This document shows positions 53,612-61,894 of a DNA stretch of 64,000 nt, one piece after another (within the stretch, counting starts at the first letter, position 1; every line of letters starts with the position of its first letter). Position numbers and translations under genes: made by a program. The DNA is from Alistipes sp. Its GTDB lineage: Bacteria > Bacillota > Clostridia > Oscillospirales > Ruminococcaceae. The notes beneath the pieces were generated by a model. The model searched no databases. It was not told the DNA's origin and was given only the letters and a program-made list of their open reading frames with translations. The stretch lies in contig JAMPAJ010000003.1 of NCBI GenBank assembly GCA_023667265.1, forward strand, positions 1-64,000, read 5' to 3'.

Positions 53612-55426
53612 ATGGATACACAGAAAAATAATAAAAAGCCGTTGATTTGGTTTATTGTAATAAGCGCGGTTTCAATTCTGCTCTTCAACGCTTTTATAAC
53701 GCCAAGCCTTACCGGAGGAAAAATTAAGGAGACCAACTACAGCTTTTTCCTCAACTGCCTTGACGAGGGTTCGATCACTCAGGTAAAGGTCGAGGATCAG
53801 GAGATACGCTTTGAGGTTGAAAAGGACGGTGAAAAGCAGGTCTATTCCACCGGCAGAATGGATGACCCGGAGCTTGTGACGCGGCTTCGTTCCGACAAGG
53901 ACATCGTCTTTACTGAGGAATTTGCCGAGGAAAGCTTCCTGTTGGAATTTCTGGTTGGCTGGATAATGCCTATTGTTTTCTTTATACTGCTCTGGAAGAT
54001 ACTGTTAAAAGGCATGGGCAAGCGTATGGGCGGCGGAAATGCCATGTCTTTCGGCAAAAGCAATGCCAAAATTTACGTTAAGGCGCAGACTGGAAAGACC
54101 TTCGACGATGTGGCAGGTCAGGACGAGGCAAAAGAGGCTCTGGAGGAGATCGTTGATTTTCTTCACGACCCGAAAAAATATGCCGAGATAGGTGCGCGTC
54201 TGCCAAAGGGTGCGCTCCTTGTAGGGCCTCCAGGAACGGGAAAAACTCTCCTTGCCCAGGCTGTGGCAGGCGAGGCGAATGTGCCGTTTTTCTCAATTTC
54301 AGGTTCGGAATTTGTGGAGATGTTCGTGGGCATGGGTGCGGCAAAGGTTCGAGACCTATTCAAGCAGGCGAATGAAAAAGCGCCCTGTATCGTATTCATC
54401 GACGAGGTTGACACTATCGGCAAAAAGCGTGACGGCAGTCTTGGCGGAAACGACGAGCGTGAGCAGACGCTGAACCAGCTGCTGACGGAAATGGACGGAT
54501 TCGACGGCAAAAACGGCGTAGTTATCCTTGCTGCAACGAATCGTCCCGAGTCCCTTGACCCGGCTCTTCTCCGTCCGGGACGCTTCGACAGGCGTATACC
54601 TGCCGAGCTGCCGGATCTGCAAGGTCGCGAGGCTATCCTGAAAGTCCACGCAAAGAAAATCAAGACCGAGGAAAATATCGACTACAACGCTATTTCCAGA
54701 GCTACAGCCGGAGCTTCCGGCGCTGAGCTTGCAAATATTGTCAACGAGGCGGCTCTGCGCGCGGTGAGAAACGGCAGAAACGTGGTTCTCCAGTCAGACC
54801 TTGAGGAGAGCGTGGAGGTCGTTATTGCCGGTTATCAGCGGAAAAACGCCGTTATTTCCCAGAAGGAAAAGGAGATCATCGCTTATCATGAAATAGGTCA
54901 TGCACTTGTGGCGGCAAAGCAGAAGGACGCTGCTCCGGTACATAAGATCACGATCATTCCCAGAACGAGCGGTGCGCTTGGTTATACCATGCAGCTTGAC
55001 GAGGGCGAAAAATTCCTGATGACAAAAGAGGAGGCGTATGCCAGAATCGCTGTTCTTGCAGGAGGCAGATCGGCGGAAGAGGTCGTTTTCGGCAGCTGTA
55101 CGACAGGTGCGTCCAACGACATAGAGAAGGCGACAAAGCTTGCCCGGGCTATGGTGACGCGCTACGGAATGAGCGGCAGCTTCGATATGGTCGCCCTGGA
55201 GACGGTGACGAACCAATATCTCGGCGGCGACGCCTCACTTGCCTGCTCGCCGGAGACTGCTGCGCGGGTGGACAACGAGGTCAACAATATTATTTCCCAG
55301 TGCCATGGAACTGCAAAGCGGATACTTTCTGAGAATATTGATAAGCTCCATGAATTGGCGAAATTCCTGCTTGAAAGGGAAACTATAACAGGCGATGAGT
55401 TTATGGCAATTTTAAACAAAGAATGA
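53612..55426 (+). CDS. ftsH: ATP-dependent zinc metalloprotease FtsH
   Basis: FtsH is the membrane-bound AAA+ protease that degrades unassembled or short-lived proteins. The 604-residue chain has a first helix at about 11-30, a small outer domain, a second helix at about 112-131, Walker A GPPGTGKT (205-212), Walker B IVFIDEVDTIG, the second region of homology with RPGRFDRR, and the zinc site HEIGH (426-430). All essential residues are present. The C-terminus is short (no long tail). It has its own promoter. Confidence 0.96.
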   Translation: MDTQKNNKKPLIWFIVISAVSILLFNAFITPSLTGGKIKETNYSFFLNCLDEGSITQVKVEDQEIRFEVEKDGEKQVYSTGRMDDPELVTRLRSDKDIVFTEEFAEESFLLEFLVGWIMPIVFFILLWKILLKGMGKRMGGGNAMSFGKSNAKIYVKAQTGKTFDDVAGQDEAKEALEEIVDFLHDPKKYAEIGARLPKGALLVGPPGTGKTLLAQAVAGEANVPFFSISGSEFVEMFVGMGAAKVRDLFKQANEKAPCIVFIDEVDTIGKKRDGSLGGNDEREQTLNQLLTEMDGFDGKNGVVILAATNRPESLDPALLRPGRFDRRIPAELPDLQGREAILKVHAKKIKTEENIDYNAISRATAGASGAELANIVNEAALRAVRNGRNVVLQSDLEESVEVVIAGYQRKNAVISQKEKEIIAYHEIGHALVAAKQKDAAPVHKITIIPRTSGALGYTMQLDEGEKFLMTKEEAYARIAVLAGGRSAEEVVFGSCTTGASNDIEKATKLARAMVTRYGMSGSFDMVALETVTNQYLGGDASLACSPETAARVDNEVNNIISQCHGTAKRILSENIDKLHELAKFLLERETITGDEFMAILNKE

Positions 55427-55486
55427 AATTCTGAATTGTAAAATTTGTACTATAAATTGAACTTGTCCGGAAAATACCAAAAATCC

Positions 55487-55515
55487 TTGACGGTTTCGAC
55501 AAAATATGAGATAAT
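55487..55515 (+). promoter_or_regulatory. Promoter of small export protein gene
   Basis: TTGACG and GATAAT are spaced by 17 bp, 36 bp upstream of the start. Confidence 0.55.
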
Positions 55516-55551
55516 AGAGATAATTCTATTAATTGTGAAAGGACTACCGAA

Positions 55552-56070
55552 ATGAGCGAATTAACCGAATCAATGACACTATGGCTACAGGGTCACGGAA
55601 TACCGACCTGGCTTGTGCCCTTTCTCGTCTCTATTTTGCCGATAATCGAGCTCAGAGGCGGAATAATCGCCGCCAGCCTGCTGGATATTGAGCTTTTTAA
55701 GGCGATATGGATATGTATGCTTGGAAATATTCTTCCTATTCCCTTTATTCTGCTGTTTATCGACAAATTTTTCAATTTTGTCAAAAAGCATAAGATCCCG
55801 CTGCTGACAAAATTAGTGGTGTATCTGGAGAATAAAGCCATGAACAAAAGCGGAACAATGGAAAAGGGAGAGTTTATTTTCCTGCTGCTTTTCGTAGGTA
55901 TACCGCTTCCGGGAACAGGTGCGTGGACAGGCTCTCTTATCGCTTCTCTGCGAAAGATCCCGCTGAAAAAGGCTGTGCCGGCTATATTCCTGGGACTTTG
56001 CCTTGCGTCGGCTATTATGTGTACGCTTTGCTATGGCTTCCCCGGACTTTTTGCAAAGCTTTTTGGGTAA
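55552..56070 (+). CDS. Small multidrug export family protein (COG2426-like)
   Basis: A 172-residue membrane protein with about four helices. It has the family's conserved stretches: SILPIIELRGGI in the first helical hairpin, LGNILPIPFILLFID, and FVGIPLPGTGAWTGSLIAS, where glycine and proline mark a re-entrant loop. It is annotated in many genomes as a small multidrug export protein, but transport is not shown for most members. It has its own promoter and terminator. Confidence 0.8.
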   Translation: MSELTESMTLWLQGHGIPTWLVPFLVSILPIIELRGGIIAASLLDIELFKAIWICMLGNILPIPFILLFIDKFFNFVKKHKIPLLTKLVVYLENKAMNKSGTMEKGEFIFLLLFVGIPLPGTGAWTGSLIASLRKIPLKKAVPAIFLGLCLASAIMCTLCYGFPGLFAKLFG

Positions 56071-56086
56071 AAAACGGATAAAAATT

Positions 56087-56117
56087 ACGGCATCTGCGCT
56101 TTTGCAGATGCCGTTTT
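56087..56117. terminator. Bidirectional terminator
   Basis: ACGGCATCTGC pairs with GCAGATGCCGT around GCTTTT, followed by TTTT. It ends the plus-strand gene and the convergent U32 operon. Confidence 0.8.
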
Positions 56118-56135
56118 CAGTATGTTGAGCTGATT

Positions 56136-57353
56136 TTATGTCTGTTTGCGAATGACTGTTCCAGCCGGAAATTCTGTCTCGCAGGGGAAGGAAAACTTCA
56201 TCATAGCATGATTTGCAACCTCGATCTGCTCGCCGGATTCATTGAAAAGCGTGTCCAGCTTCATGACAACAGGCTTCTTTGAGGGCGAAAGCAGCTCAGC
56301 CTCATCTCCTGCAAAAAATCTATTCCGCTGCGTACAGTATACCATACCGTCTCTGCACGAATCCACGACGGCGATTATGTCATAGTTCCTGATATAGCCG
56401 CTGTTCTCGTAATACTGGGAATTATCCGGCGTGCCGAAATAAAAACCCCGGCTGTACTGTCTGTGGCTGACCTTATATACCTCGTCCCTTATCCAGTCCG
56501 GCAGCTTGAAATTATAAGGGTCTTTATAATACTCGTCAACTGCCATACGATAGGCGTTTGTGACGACCGTAACGTAGTACGCCGACTTCGCGCGTCCCTC
56601 TATTTTCAGACTTGTTATGCCACATTCCGCCAGCTTGTCGATGTGCTCTATCATGCACATATCCTTTGCGTTGAGTATGTACGTGCCTTTTTCGTCCTCG
56701 AAAACGGGGAAGTACTCTCCGGGACGTTTTTCCTCCATAAGGTGGTATCCCCAGCGGCAGGGCTGAGCACATTCTCCACGGTTGGCGTCGCGGTTTACAA
56801 GATACTGCGACAGAAGACATCTTCCCGAAAACGACACGCACATCGCTCCGTGGACAAAACATTCGATATCGAGGCCGGGGGAGGTTTTTGCGCGGATTTC
56901 CGCTATTTCGTCGAAGCAAAGCTCACGTGCCAGAACAACTCTCTTTGCGCCGAGATCATACAGCTCCCGGGCGGTCTGGTAGTTGACTATGCCTGTCTGG
57001 GTGGAAATATGTATCTCCATATCCGGAGCGTATCGCTTTATCAGCATCAGCAGACCGATGTCCGCAACTATAAGCGCGTCTACCTTTGCCTCCACAGCCT
57101 CCCGGACGAACTGCTCGAAGAACGGCAGCTCGTTGTTCCGGGGCAGGGTATTGCAGGTAACGTAGACCTTTACTCCTTTTTCGTGAGCAGCTTTAACCGC
57201 GCTGCAAAGCTGGTCGAAATCGAAATTCATGGGAGAAGCTCTCATGCCGAACTGCTTTCTTCCGAGATATACGGCATCTGCGCCGTAATTCAGCGCAGCC
57301 GTGAGACGTTCTTCATCTCCTGCCGGAGCGAGGACCTCAAGCTTATTCCTCAT
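56136..57353 (-). CDS. U32-family peptidase-like protein
   Basis: A 405-residue member of the U32 family. It begins with LEVLAPAGDEERLTAALNYGADAVYLG, the family opening, and has the metal/cluster-binding Cys pattern in CFVHGAMCVSFSGRCLLSQYLVNRDANRGECAQPCRW. Some U32 proteins act in tRNA uridine hydroxylation (TrhP) or rRNA cytidine hydroxylation (RlhA), so a peptidase role is not certain. The ATG at 57353 follows GGAGGGT, overlapping mltG by 11 bp; the longer frame is rejected. Last gene of the thyX operon. Confidence 0.88.
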   Translation of the reverse strand: MRNKLEVLAPAGDEERLTAALNYGADAVYLGRKQFGMRASPMNFDFDQLCSAVKAAHEKGVKVYVTCNTLPRNNELPFFEQFVREAVEAKVDALIVADIGLLMLIKRYAPDMEIHISTQTGIVNYQTARELYDLGAKRVVLARELCFDEIAEIRAKTSPGLDIECFVHGAMCVSFSGRCLLSQYLVNRDANRGECAQPCRWGYHLMEEKRPGEYFPVFEDEKGTYILNAKDMCMIEHIDKLAECGITSLKIEGRAKSAYYVTVVTNAYRMAVDEYYKDPYNFKLPDWIRDEVYKVSHRQYSRGFYFGTPDNSQYYENSGYIRNYDIIAVVDSCRDGMVYCTQRNRFFAGDEAELLSPSKKPVVMKLDTLFNESGEQIEVANHAMMKFSFPCETEFPAGTVIRKQT

Positions 57354-58731
57354 AGTCGAGACCCTCCTGCTCATAGTATTCCTCAATCTCAGCCTGATAA
57401 GCCTCATGCTCCTCAAGCGTTTCAGAGAAGTATGTTACCTTTGTGTGAATATTGGCAATGAAGAAATAGTAGTCGCTCTCGTACTTTTCAAGGACTGCGT
57501 CAATAGCCTCGATACCGGGGTTGCAGATAGCTCCCGGAGGAAGTCCCGGAGTTTTGTAGGTGTCGTAGGCGTCGATCTTTACCTGATCGAAATACTGCAT
57601 ATTCGGTCTGATTACGTTGTTTGCGTAGTTTGTGGTCGGGTCGGACTGGAGCGATCCGAAGTTATCCGTGTCTTCAAGTCTGTTCCAGAATACGGATGCT
57701 ACACGGTTCATGGTGTCTGTGGTGGCAGCCTCTTTTTGTACGACAGAGGCAAATGTGACAAGCTGGTCAAGGGTAAGTCCGAGCTCCTCCATTCTGTCAA
57801 GACGCTCGTCTGTCATTTTCTGGTCGAAGTTATAGTATATCTTCTGACATACCTCCGCAGGAGTGCTGTTCTCATAGAAGAAGTAGGTATCGGGGAAGAG
57901 ATAGCCCTCCATACGCTGGAATTTAAGAGCTGTATCAATAGGCAGCAGATCCTCGAATGGAACGCCGTATCCGCCGGAATTGAAGTAGAAAACAAATTCC
58001 TCGGCGTCGCATATGCCGTTTTCCTCCAGAATATTGCTTGCCTCGATAAGGTTGATTCCCTCGGGGAAGGTGACCTGCACTGACTCGCCGCGCTCAACTT
58101 CAGGAACGACGGTCAGCTCGTTGATTATAGTCTCATATGCCATATTGGGTCGGATGAAATGTTCTCCGGATATATACGCAAGGTCTTTGTTGCGGAGGTC
58201 TGCGAAGAGCTTGAACGCCTTGGCAGACTTGATGATACCGCCCTGCTCAAGCATATCGGCGATCTGCTGATTGGTCGCGCCCTCCGGAACGACGATCATA
58301 TGCGTGTTTTCACTTTTTCCGATACCGAGCATATCCTTTCCAAAGCCAATAATAACGATAGAGGAAATGATAGAAACGCCGAAAATAAGCGTAACCAGAA
58401 TAAGCACGCCCGGGAGGCGGCTATTATGCTTTTTTTTCTTCTTCTTTTTCTTTTTTTCCGGAGCTTTTCCGGCAGGTTTCTTCCTGCCTTCTCCCGGGAG
58501 AGGCACGGACTCAGGCTCTTCTGCTTCAGTATTTTCAAGGTATTCCTCGTCAATTGCGTCTATAAATTCCCGGGCTTCCTCCGGCATCTCCGCATCCATG
58601 TCATTCTGACTGTAAAGCTCCTCATTTTCCTCGGCATAGTCCAGAGCCTCCTCCACAGGTGCGGCATCCGGATCAGTCTCGCTGAGAATATTATTGAGTA
58701 TATCTTCGTTTTCGCTGAATTTATCATTCAC
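57343..58731 (-). CDS. mltG: Endolytic murein transglycosylase MltG
   Basis: MltG cuts nascent glycan strands in the cell wall. The 462-residue protein has a long acidic cytoplasmic part (about 1-100), a run of nine Lys, one membrane helix (VLILVTLIFGVSIISSIVIIGF), a LysM-like stretch (EGATNQQIADML), and the YceG catalytic domain with FASVVQKEAAT (catalytic Glu) and PGLPPGAICNPG. The start is taken as the GTG at 58731, which overlaps the previous stop (8 bp); a TTG ten codons upstream is an alternative. Confidence 0.92.
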   Translation of the reverse strand: MNDKFSENEDILNNILSETDPDAAPVEEALDYAEENEELYSQNDMDAEMPEEAREFIDAIDEEYLENTEAEEPESVPLPGEGRKKPAGKAPEKKKKKKKKKHNSRLPGVLILVTLIFGVSIISSIVIIGFGKDMLGIGKSENTHMIVVPEGATNQQIADMLEQGGIIKSAKAFKLFADLRNKDLAYISGEHFIRPNMAYETIINELTVVPEVERGESVQVTFPEGINLIEASNILEENGICDAEEFVFYFNSGGYGVPFEDLLPIDTALKFQRMEGYLFPDTYFFYENSTPAEVCQKIYYNFDQKMTDERLDRMEELGLTLDQLVTFASVVQKEAATTDTMNRVASVFWNRLEDTDNFGSLQSDPTTNYANNVIRPNMQYFDQVKIDAYDTYKTPGLPPGAICNPGIEAIDAVLEKYESDYYFFIANIHTKVTYFSETLEEHEAYQAEIEEYYEQEGLDYEE

Positions 58732-59278
58732 GGCAAAGTACCGTCCTTTCTTCCGTAACAATTTCGTTCATCAGCACGTCATGCTCCTCAAGCGGCAGGC
58801 TTTCGAGGATAAGACCGTCATAGGCAAGAGCGATCCTATAAATGAACGGGTATTTATGAATAAAGCTGTCGTAAAATCCGCCGCCGTAGCCCAGTCTGCC
58901 GCCCCTTTCCGTAAAGGCAAGTCCCGGAACTATGCAAACGGTCTTATCTGTAATTTCCGGGCATGGCATCTGTTCCGGCGGCTCTTGTATCCCGTAGCTG
59001 CCTTTGACAAGCATTTCCGGCGAGCTTACCAGATGGAACGTCATTTCACGGTTTTTTCCGCATCTTGGAAAAGCTACTGGGATATCCGCACCCAGAAGCG
59101 CTTCCGCGATATGCCAGGTGTCTGTCTCTGAGCCGAAGCTGGCGTACAGGAGGACAGCGTCTGCATCCCTTACTTTAATATGGGCAGTGATACGCTCTGC
59201 TATACGACTGTCATTTTCGGCGGAGCTAAGCCGCTTTCTCAGCTGCATACATTTCTTCCGCAGCTGTGCCTTGTCCAT
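58724..59278 (-). CDS. 5-Formyltetrahydrofolate cyclo-ligase
   Basis: This enzyme returns 5-formyl-THF to the folate pool as 5,10-methenyl-THF using ATP. The 184-residue product has RKKCMQLRKRL at the start, the FPRCGKNREMTF stretch, and the nucleotide loop PGLAFTERGGRLGYGGGFYD. The ATG at 59278 lies one base after the DJ-1 stop; a longer frame overlapping DJ-1 is less likely. It shares an operon with thyX, also a folate enzyme. Confidence 0.92.
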   Translation of the reverse strand: MDKAQLRKKCMQLRKRLSSAENDSRIAERITAHIKVRDADAVLLYASFGSETDTWHIAEALLGADIPVAFPRCGKNREMTFHLVSSPEMLVKGSYGIQEPPEQMPCPEITDKTVCIVPGLAFTERGGRLGYGGGFYDSFIHKYPFIYRIALAYDGLILESLPLEEHDVLMNEIVTEERTVLCRE

Positions 59279-59279
59279 G

Positions 59280-59822
59280 CTATTCACAGAGAACAGCCCT
59301 GAATTGACGGTCGCTTTCGGCTTTTGAAACAACTGTTTCAACCAGCTTCAATGCGAACTGCATGGCGACTCCTGCGCCTCTTGCGGTGATGATATTTCCG
59401 TCGACCTCGACTGCGCTTCCGCATACCTCCGCGCCCTCAAGCTGTGCCTCAAAGCCGGTGTAACAGGTCGCTTTTTTTCCGTTTAAAAGTCCCATATGAC
59501 CTAAAATAGACGGTGCGGCACAAATTGCTGCAACAGGAATATTCCTTTCCATGCAGAATTTGATTGCGGCACGGACGTATTCTGATTTTTCGAGATTGAG
59601 AGTTCCGGGCATACCGCCGGGGAGAACGATCATTTCAAGCTCGTCGGTAAGAGCCGCTTCCTGGGCGATGGTGTCCGCAACCACCGGAATACCGTGGGAG
59701 CTGACGATAATATTATCGCCTACACCTACGGTCACTACCTTTTTTTCGGCGCGTCTGAGCATATCTACAGGCGTAAGCGCCTCTACCTCCTCAAAGCCCT
59801 GTGCAAGAAAAACGTATATCAT
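59280..59822 (-). CDS. DJ-1/PfpI family protein
   Basis: A 180-residue protein of the ThiJ/DJ-1 fold. It has the early Glu in FLAQGFEEVEALTPVDMLRRA (about residue 12), and the nucleophile-elbow Cys in AAICAAPSILG (about residue 100). Such proteins may act as glyoxalases, deglycases or stress-linked proteins; YajL-type is the closest layout. It lies 12 bp after the DUF2156 gene. Confidence 0.88.
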   Translation of the reverse strand: MIYVFLAQGFEEVEALTPVDMLRRAEKKVVTVGVGDNIIVSSHGIPVVADTIAQEAALTDELEMIVLPGGMPGTLNLEKSEYVRAAIKFCMERNIPVAAICAAPSILGHMGLLNGKKATCYTGFEAQLEGAEVCGSAVEVDGNIITARGAGVAMQFALKLVETVVSKAESDRQFRAVLCE

Positions 59823-59834
59823 AATTTGCTCCTT

Positions 59835-60728
59835 TCAATCCTTGAAGGTTACTGTATATTTATTGAGCAGGAAGATAGGATTATAGGAAAGCTTCGCCTT
59901 GCGAAGTCCCTCTAAGCCAAGGTCTTCCTCCCGGTTGATGCAGCTGAAGCCCTCAGTGCAGTTTTTGACGAAGAGATTGTTTATCCCGGCATATATGCCC
60001 TCGAACCGTCTGTCGGCTTTTTCGATGTGAACGCAGAACGTATCAGAGTTCAGTCTTTCGCCTATAGTAACTGCCGCAGTTCTGCCGTCTATCCTGATGA
60101 TCCCTCCGGTAAGCTCAAGCTCGCGGAAATGGGAAAAATAGGTGTTTACCGCGAACTGCTCGGCGATCGCCGAGTGGTCGGCATAGCCGGCTGAAGCGTT
60201 GTAGGTATCGGCGATAAAGCAGATGCAGTCGTCATAATCCCTTTCGGTTATGGGCGAAAAAACATAATCCAGCTTCTCGAATCTTGCGAGATGATTACGT
60301 TTGCTGTGGAATTTTCTGCCTTTAAGCTCTGCAAGTTCCTGGCGGCTGTAGATGTAGTCGGAACTGTCGCGGTCATATTCGGCTGTAAATTCTCCGGGGA
60401 AAAGCCCCCCGAGTATTTTCAGCTTATTCTCCGTTACGCCCCAGATCCTGAGCGGAACGCCGAGCTCCCGGCAGAAGCTCTTCATTTCCAGGAACAGCTC
60501 CCGGAGATCGCCCGAACCTGCCGGAAAGGTGAATGAGGGGATACCGTCCTCAGTTCCGAAGGCGCAGACAATGTAAAAATCCTCAAAGAAGCAGATCTTT
60601 GAGTCCGAAAGCCGTCTCCACGCCATATTGTTGGCAAAGGAGTACTCGCAGCCCATATTATCCGAGGCAAGGAGAGCGGCGTTTGCCCTTTCCTTGTCTT
60701 CAAGGGCGATTTCTCTGAATTGCAGCAT
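59835..60728 (-). CDS. DUF2156-type acyltransferase-like protein
   Basis: A 297-residue protein with two GNAT-like halves as in DUF2156 and the C-terminal domain of MprF. It shows GCEYSFANNMAWRR, RQELAELKGRKFHSKRNHLARF, AVTIGERLNSDTFCVHIEKADRRFEGIY and NREEDLGLEGLRKAKLSYNP. These match the group that may transfer an aminoacyl group from tRNA to a lipid or other acceptor, but there is no membrane part. Start at 60728 overlaps the thyX stop (TAATG). Confidence 0.8.
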   Translation of the reverse strand: MLQFREIALEDKERANAALLASDNMGCEYSFANNMAWRRLSDSKICFFEDFYIVCAFGTEDGIPSFTFPAGSGDLRELFLEMKSFCRELGVPLRIWGVTENKLKILGGLFPGEFTAEYDRDSSDYIYSRQELAELKGRKFHSKRNHLARFEKLDYVFSPITERDYDDCICFIADTYNASAGYADHSAIAEQFAVNTYFSHFRELELTGGIIRIDGRTAAVTIGERLNSDTFCVHIEKADRRFEGIYAGINNLFVKNCTEGFSCINREEDLGLEGLRKAKLSYNPIFLLNKYTVTFKD

Positions 60729-61495
60729 TATTTTGTCATATCCTTGAAATAATTTGTTACTTCCCGCATTTTTCCGCAGCTCATTTTTCCCTCCGGACAT
60801 TTTCCCGAGACGAAGCAGGATGGGCCGGCGTGGCGGAAAATGTTGGGCGCTTTTTCAAGACAGAGACGCAGCATTTCAATTGCAACAGCGCGTATCTCCC
60901 ACTGTGCACGGCTGCAGCAGCGGTGACGGAAGAAATTGAAAAGCGAACGGACGTTCATGGTGACGATGATCTTGGTCTCGCAGGCGTTGGGGAGAATGAA
61001 GCGGGCGTCCTCGTTTGCAAGCTTTCGCGCCTTTGATGCAGCTGTCTTTTCGTCGAGACCATCGGCAAGAAAACGCTGCTTATGAGATTCTGTGAGAATA
61101 TCGGCAATTTTTTCATAGCTGTCGTTCAGCTCGGACATCATGCGGTCAAACTCCGCTTTAGCCTCCGGTATTGCCTCGATTTCAGGCGGCGTTATAAACT
61201 CGAAGGCATTTTCGTTGACGTAACGCTGACTTTTCTGGGAATATGAGGCGATACGGTGGCGGACAAGCTGATGCGAGCAGGCACGGGATATTCCCTCGAC
61301 GCCAAAGGTAAAGCTGACGTGCTCCATTACGCTCTCATGCCCTATGGATACCAGCATATCAATATAGCTGTCTGTCTTTTCCGGAGTGAGTCCGTCGTAA
61401 AGCGAACTTATATCGCTGCTGGAGTAGCAGAGCTTTGCAGCCGTTGCGGCAGTCCGCTCCGGCTCGGGAGTATAGGCTAAAAGTTTAACGTTCAT
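60728..61495 (-). CDS. thyX: FAD-dependent thymidylate synthase
   Basis: ThyX makes dTMP from dUMP with methylene-THF and reduced FAD. The 255-residue enzyme has the family motif RHRIASYSQKSQRYV (RHRxxSxxxxSQR, about residues 78-92), a later FFRHRCCSRAQWEIR and the typical ISxLYDGLTPEKTD lead. No thyA is seen in the window. It is the first gene of a six-gene operon with very tight spacing. The start follows AAAAGGATTG. Confidence 0.95.
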   Translation of the reverse strand: MNVKLLAYTPEPERTAATAAKLCYSSSDISSLYDGLTPEKTDSYIDMLVSIGHESVMEHVSFTFGVEGISRACSHQLVRHRIASYSQKSQRYVNENAFEFITPPEIEAIPEAKAEFDRMMSELNDSYEKIADILTESHKQRFLADGLDEKTAASKARKLANEDARFILPNACETKIIVTMNVRSLFNFFRHRCCSRAQWEIRAVAIEMLRLCLEKAPNIFRHAGPSCFVSGKCPEGKMSCGKMREVTNYFKDMTK

Positions 61496-61608
61496 TTTAT
61501 CAATCCTTTTAAGAACCTGTGTTCTCCAGCTTGCGAAGGGCGAAAATATGACTGAAGATCTGCACGCTGTATCTGCGGACGAAGGCTCTGAAAAATATAT
61601 ATACTATT

Positions 61609-61637
61609 ATTTTACCATTTTTATAGCTGTGAGTCAA
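61609..61637 (-). promoter_or_regulatory. Promoter of the thyX operon
   Basis: On the minus strand TTGACT (61637-61632) and TAAAAT (61614-61609) are spaced by 17 bp. Confidence 0.65.
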
Positions 61638-61643
61638 GAGGTG

Positions 61644-61715
61644 ATAAGCAAAATTTCACGTTCGCGCTGCAAATATTTTAAATTTGAAATTTTTTCCGCG
61701 TGGGTTGCAATTTTC
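61644..61715 (-). repeat. Family R2 repeat, inverted copy
   Basis: On the minus strand the segment reads AAAATTGCAACCC, ACGCGGAAA, an A/T stretch, GCAGCGCGAACGTG and ends GCTTATCAC, matching units at 1414-1601 and 63448-63535. The CTGCCGGC portion is missing. On the plus strand its TTGCAA is the -35 of the MFS promoter. Confidence 0.6.
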
Positions 61716-61733
61716 CTGTTTATATGATATAAT
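61705..61733 (+). promoter_or_regulatory. Promoter of leader peptide and MFS gene
   Basis: TTGCAA and TATAAT are spaced by 17 bp. Confidence 0.75.
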
Positions 61734-61762
61734 TAATGTGACAAATCAATGGAGGGATAAAA

Positions 61763-61801
61763 ATGATCCTATGTATTGACAGAGCTCTGTGCAGGGACTG
61801 A
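61763..61801 (+). CDS. Leader peptide (12 residues)
   Basis: A short frame with a strong site (GGAGGG, 7 bases before ATG) encodes MILCIDRALCRD, then TGA. The codons overlap GCTCTGTGCAG (61784-61794), which can pair with CTGTACAGAGC (61812-61822). The sequence ACAGAGCTCTGT also forms a local palindrome, so alternate folds are possible. This layout is like drug-efflux and Erm leader peptides, where stalled ribosomes free the downstream start. The inducer is not known. Confidence 0.55.
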   Translation: MILCIDRALCRD

Positions 61802-61894
61802 CGGAACAGCACTGTACAGAGCAGAAAATATGATTTCTGTTCCGGACGCCTTGCACACTGACTCAAAAAAATAATTAGTTAGGAGTAAGGTAAA

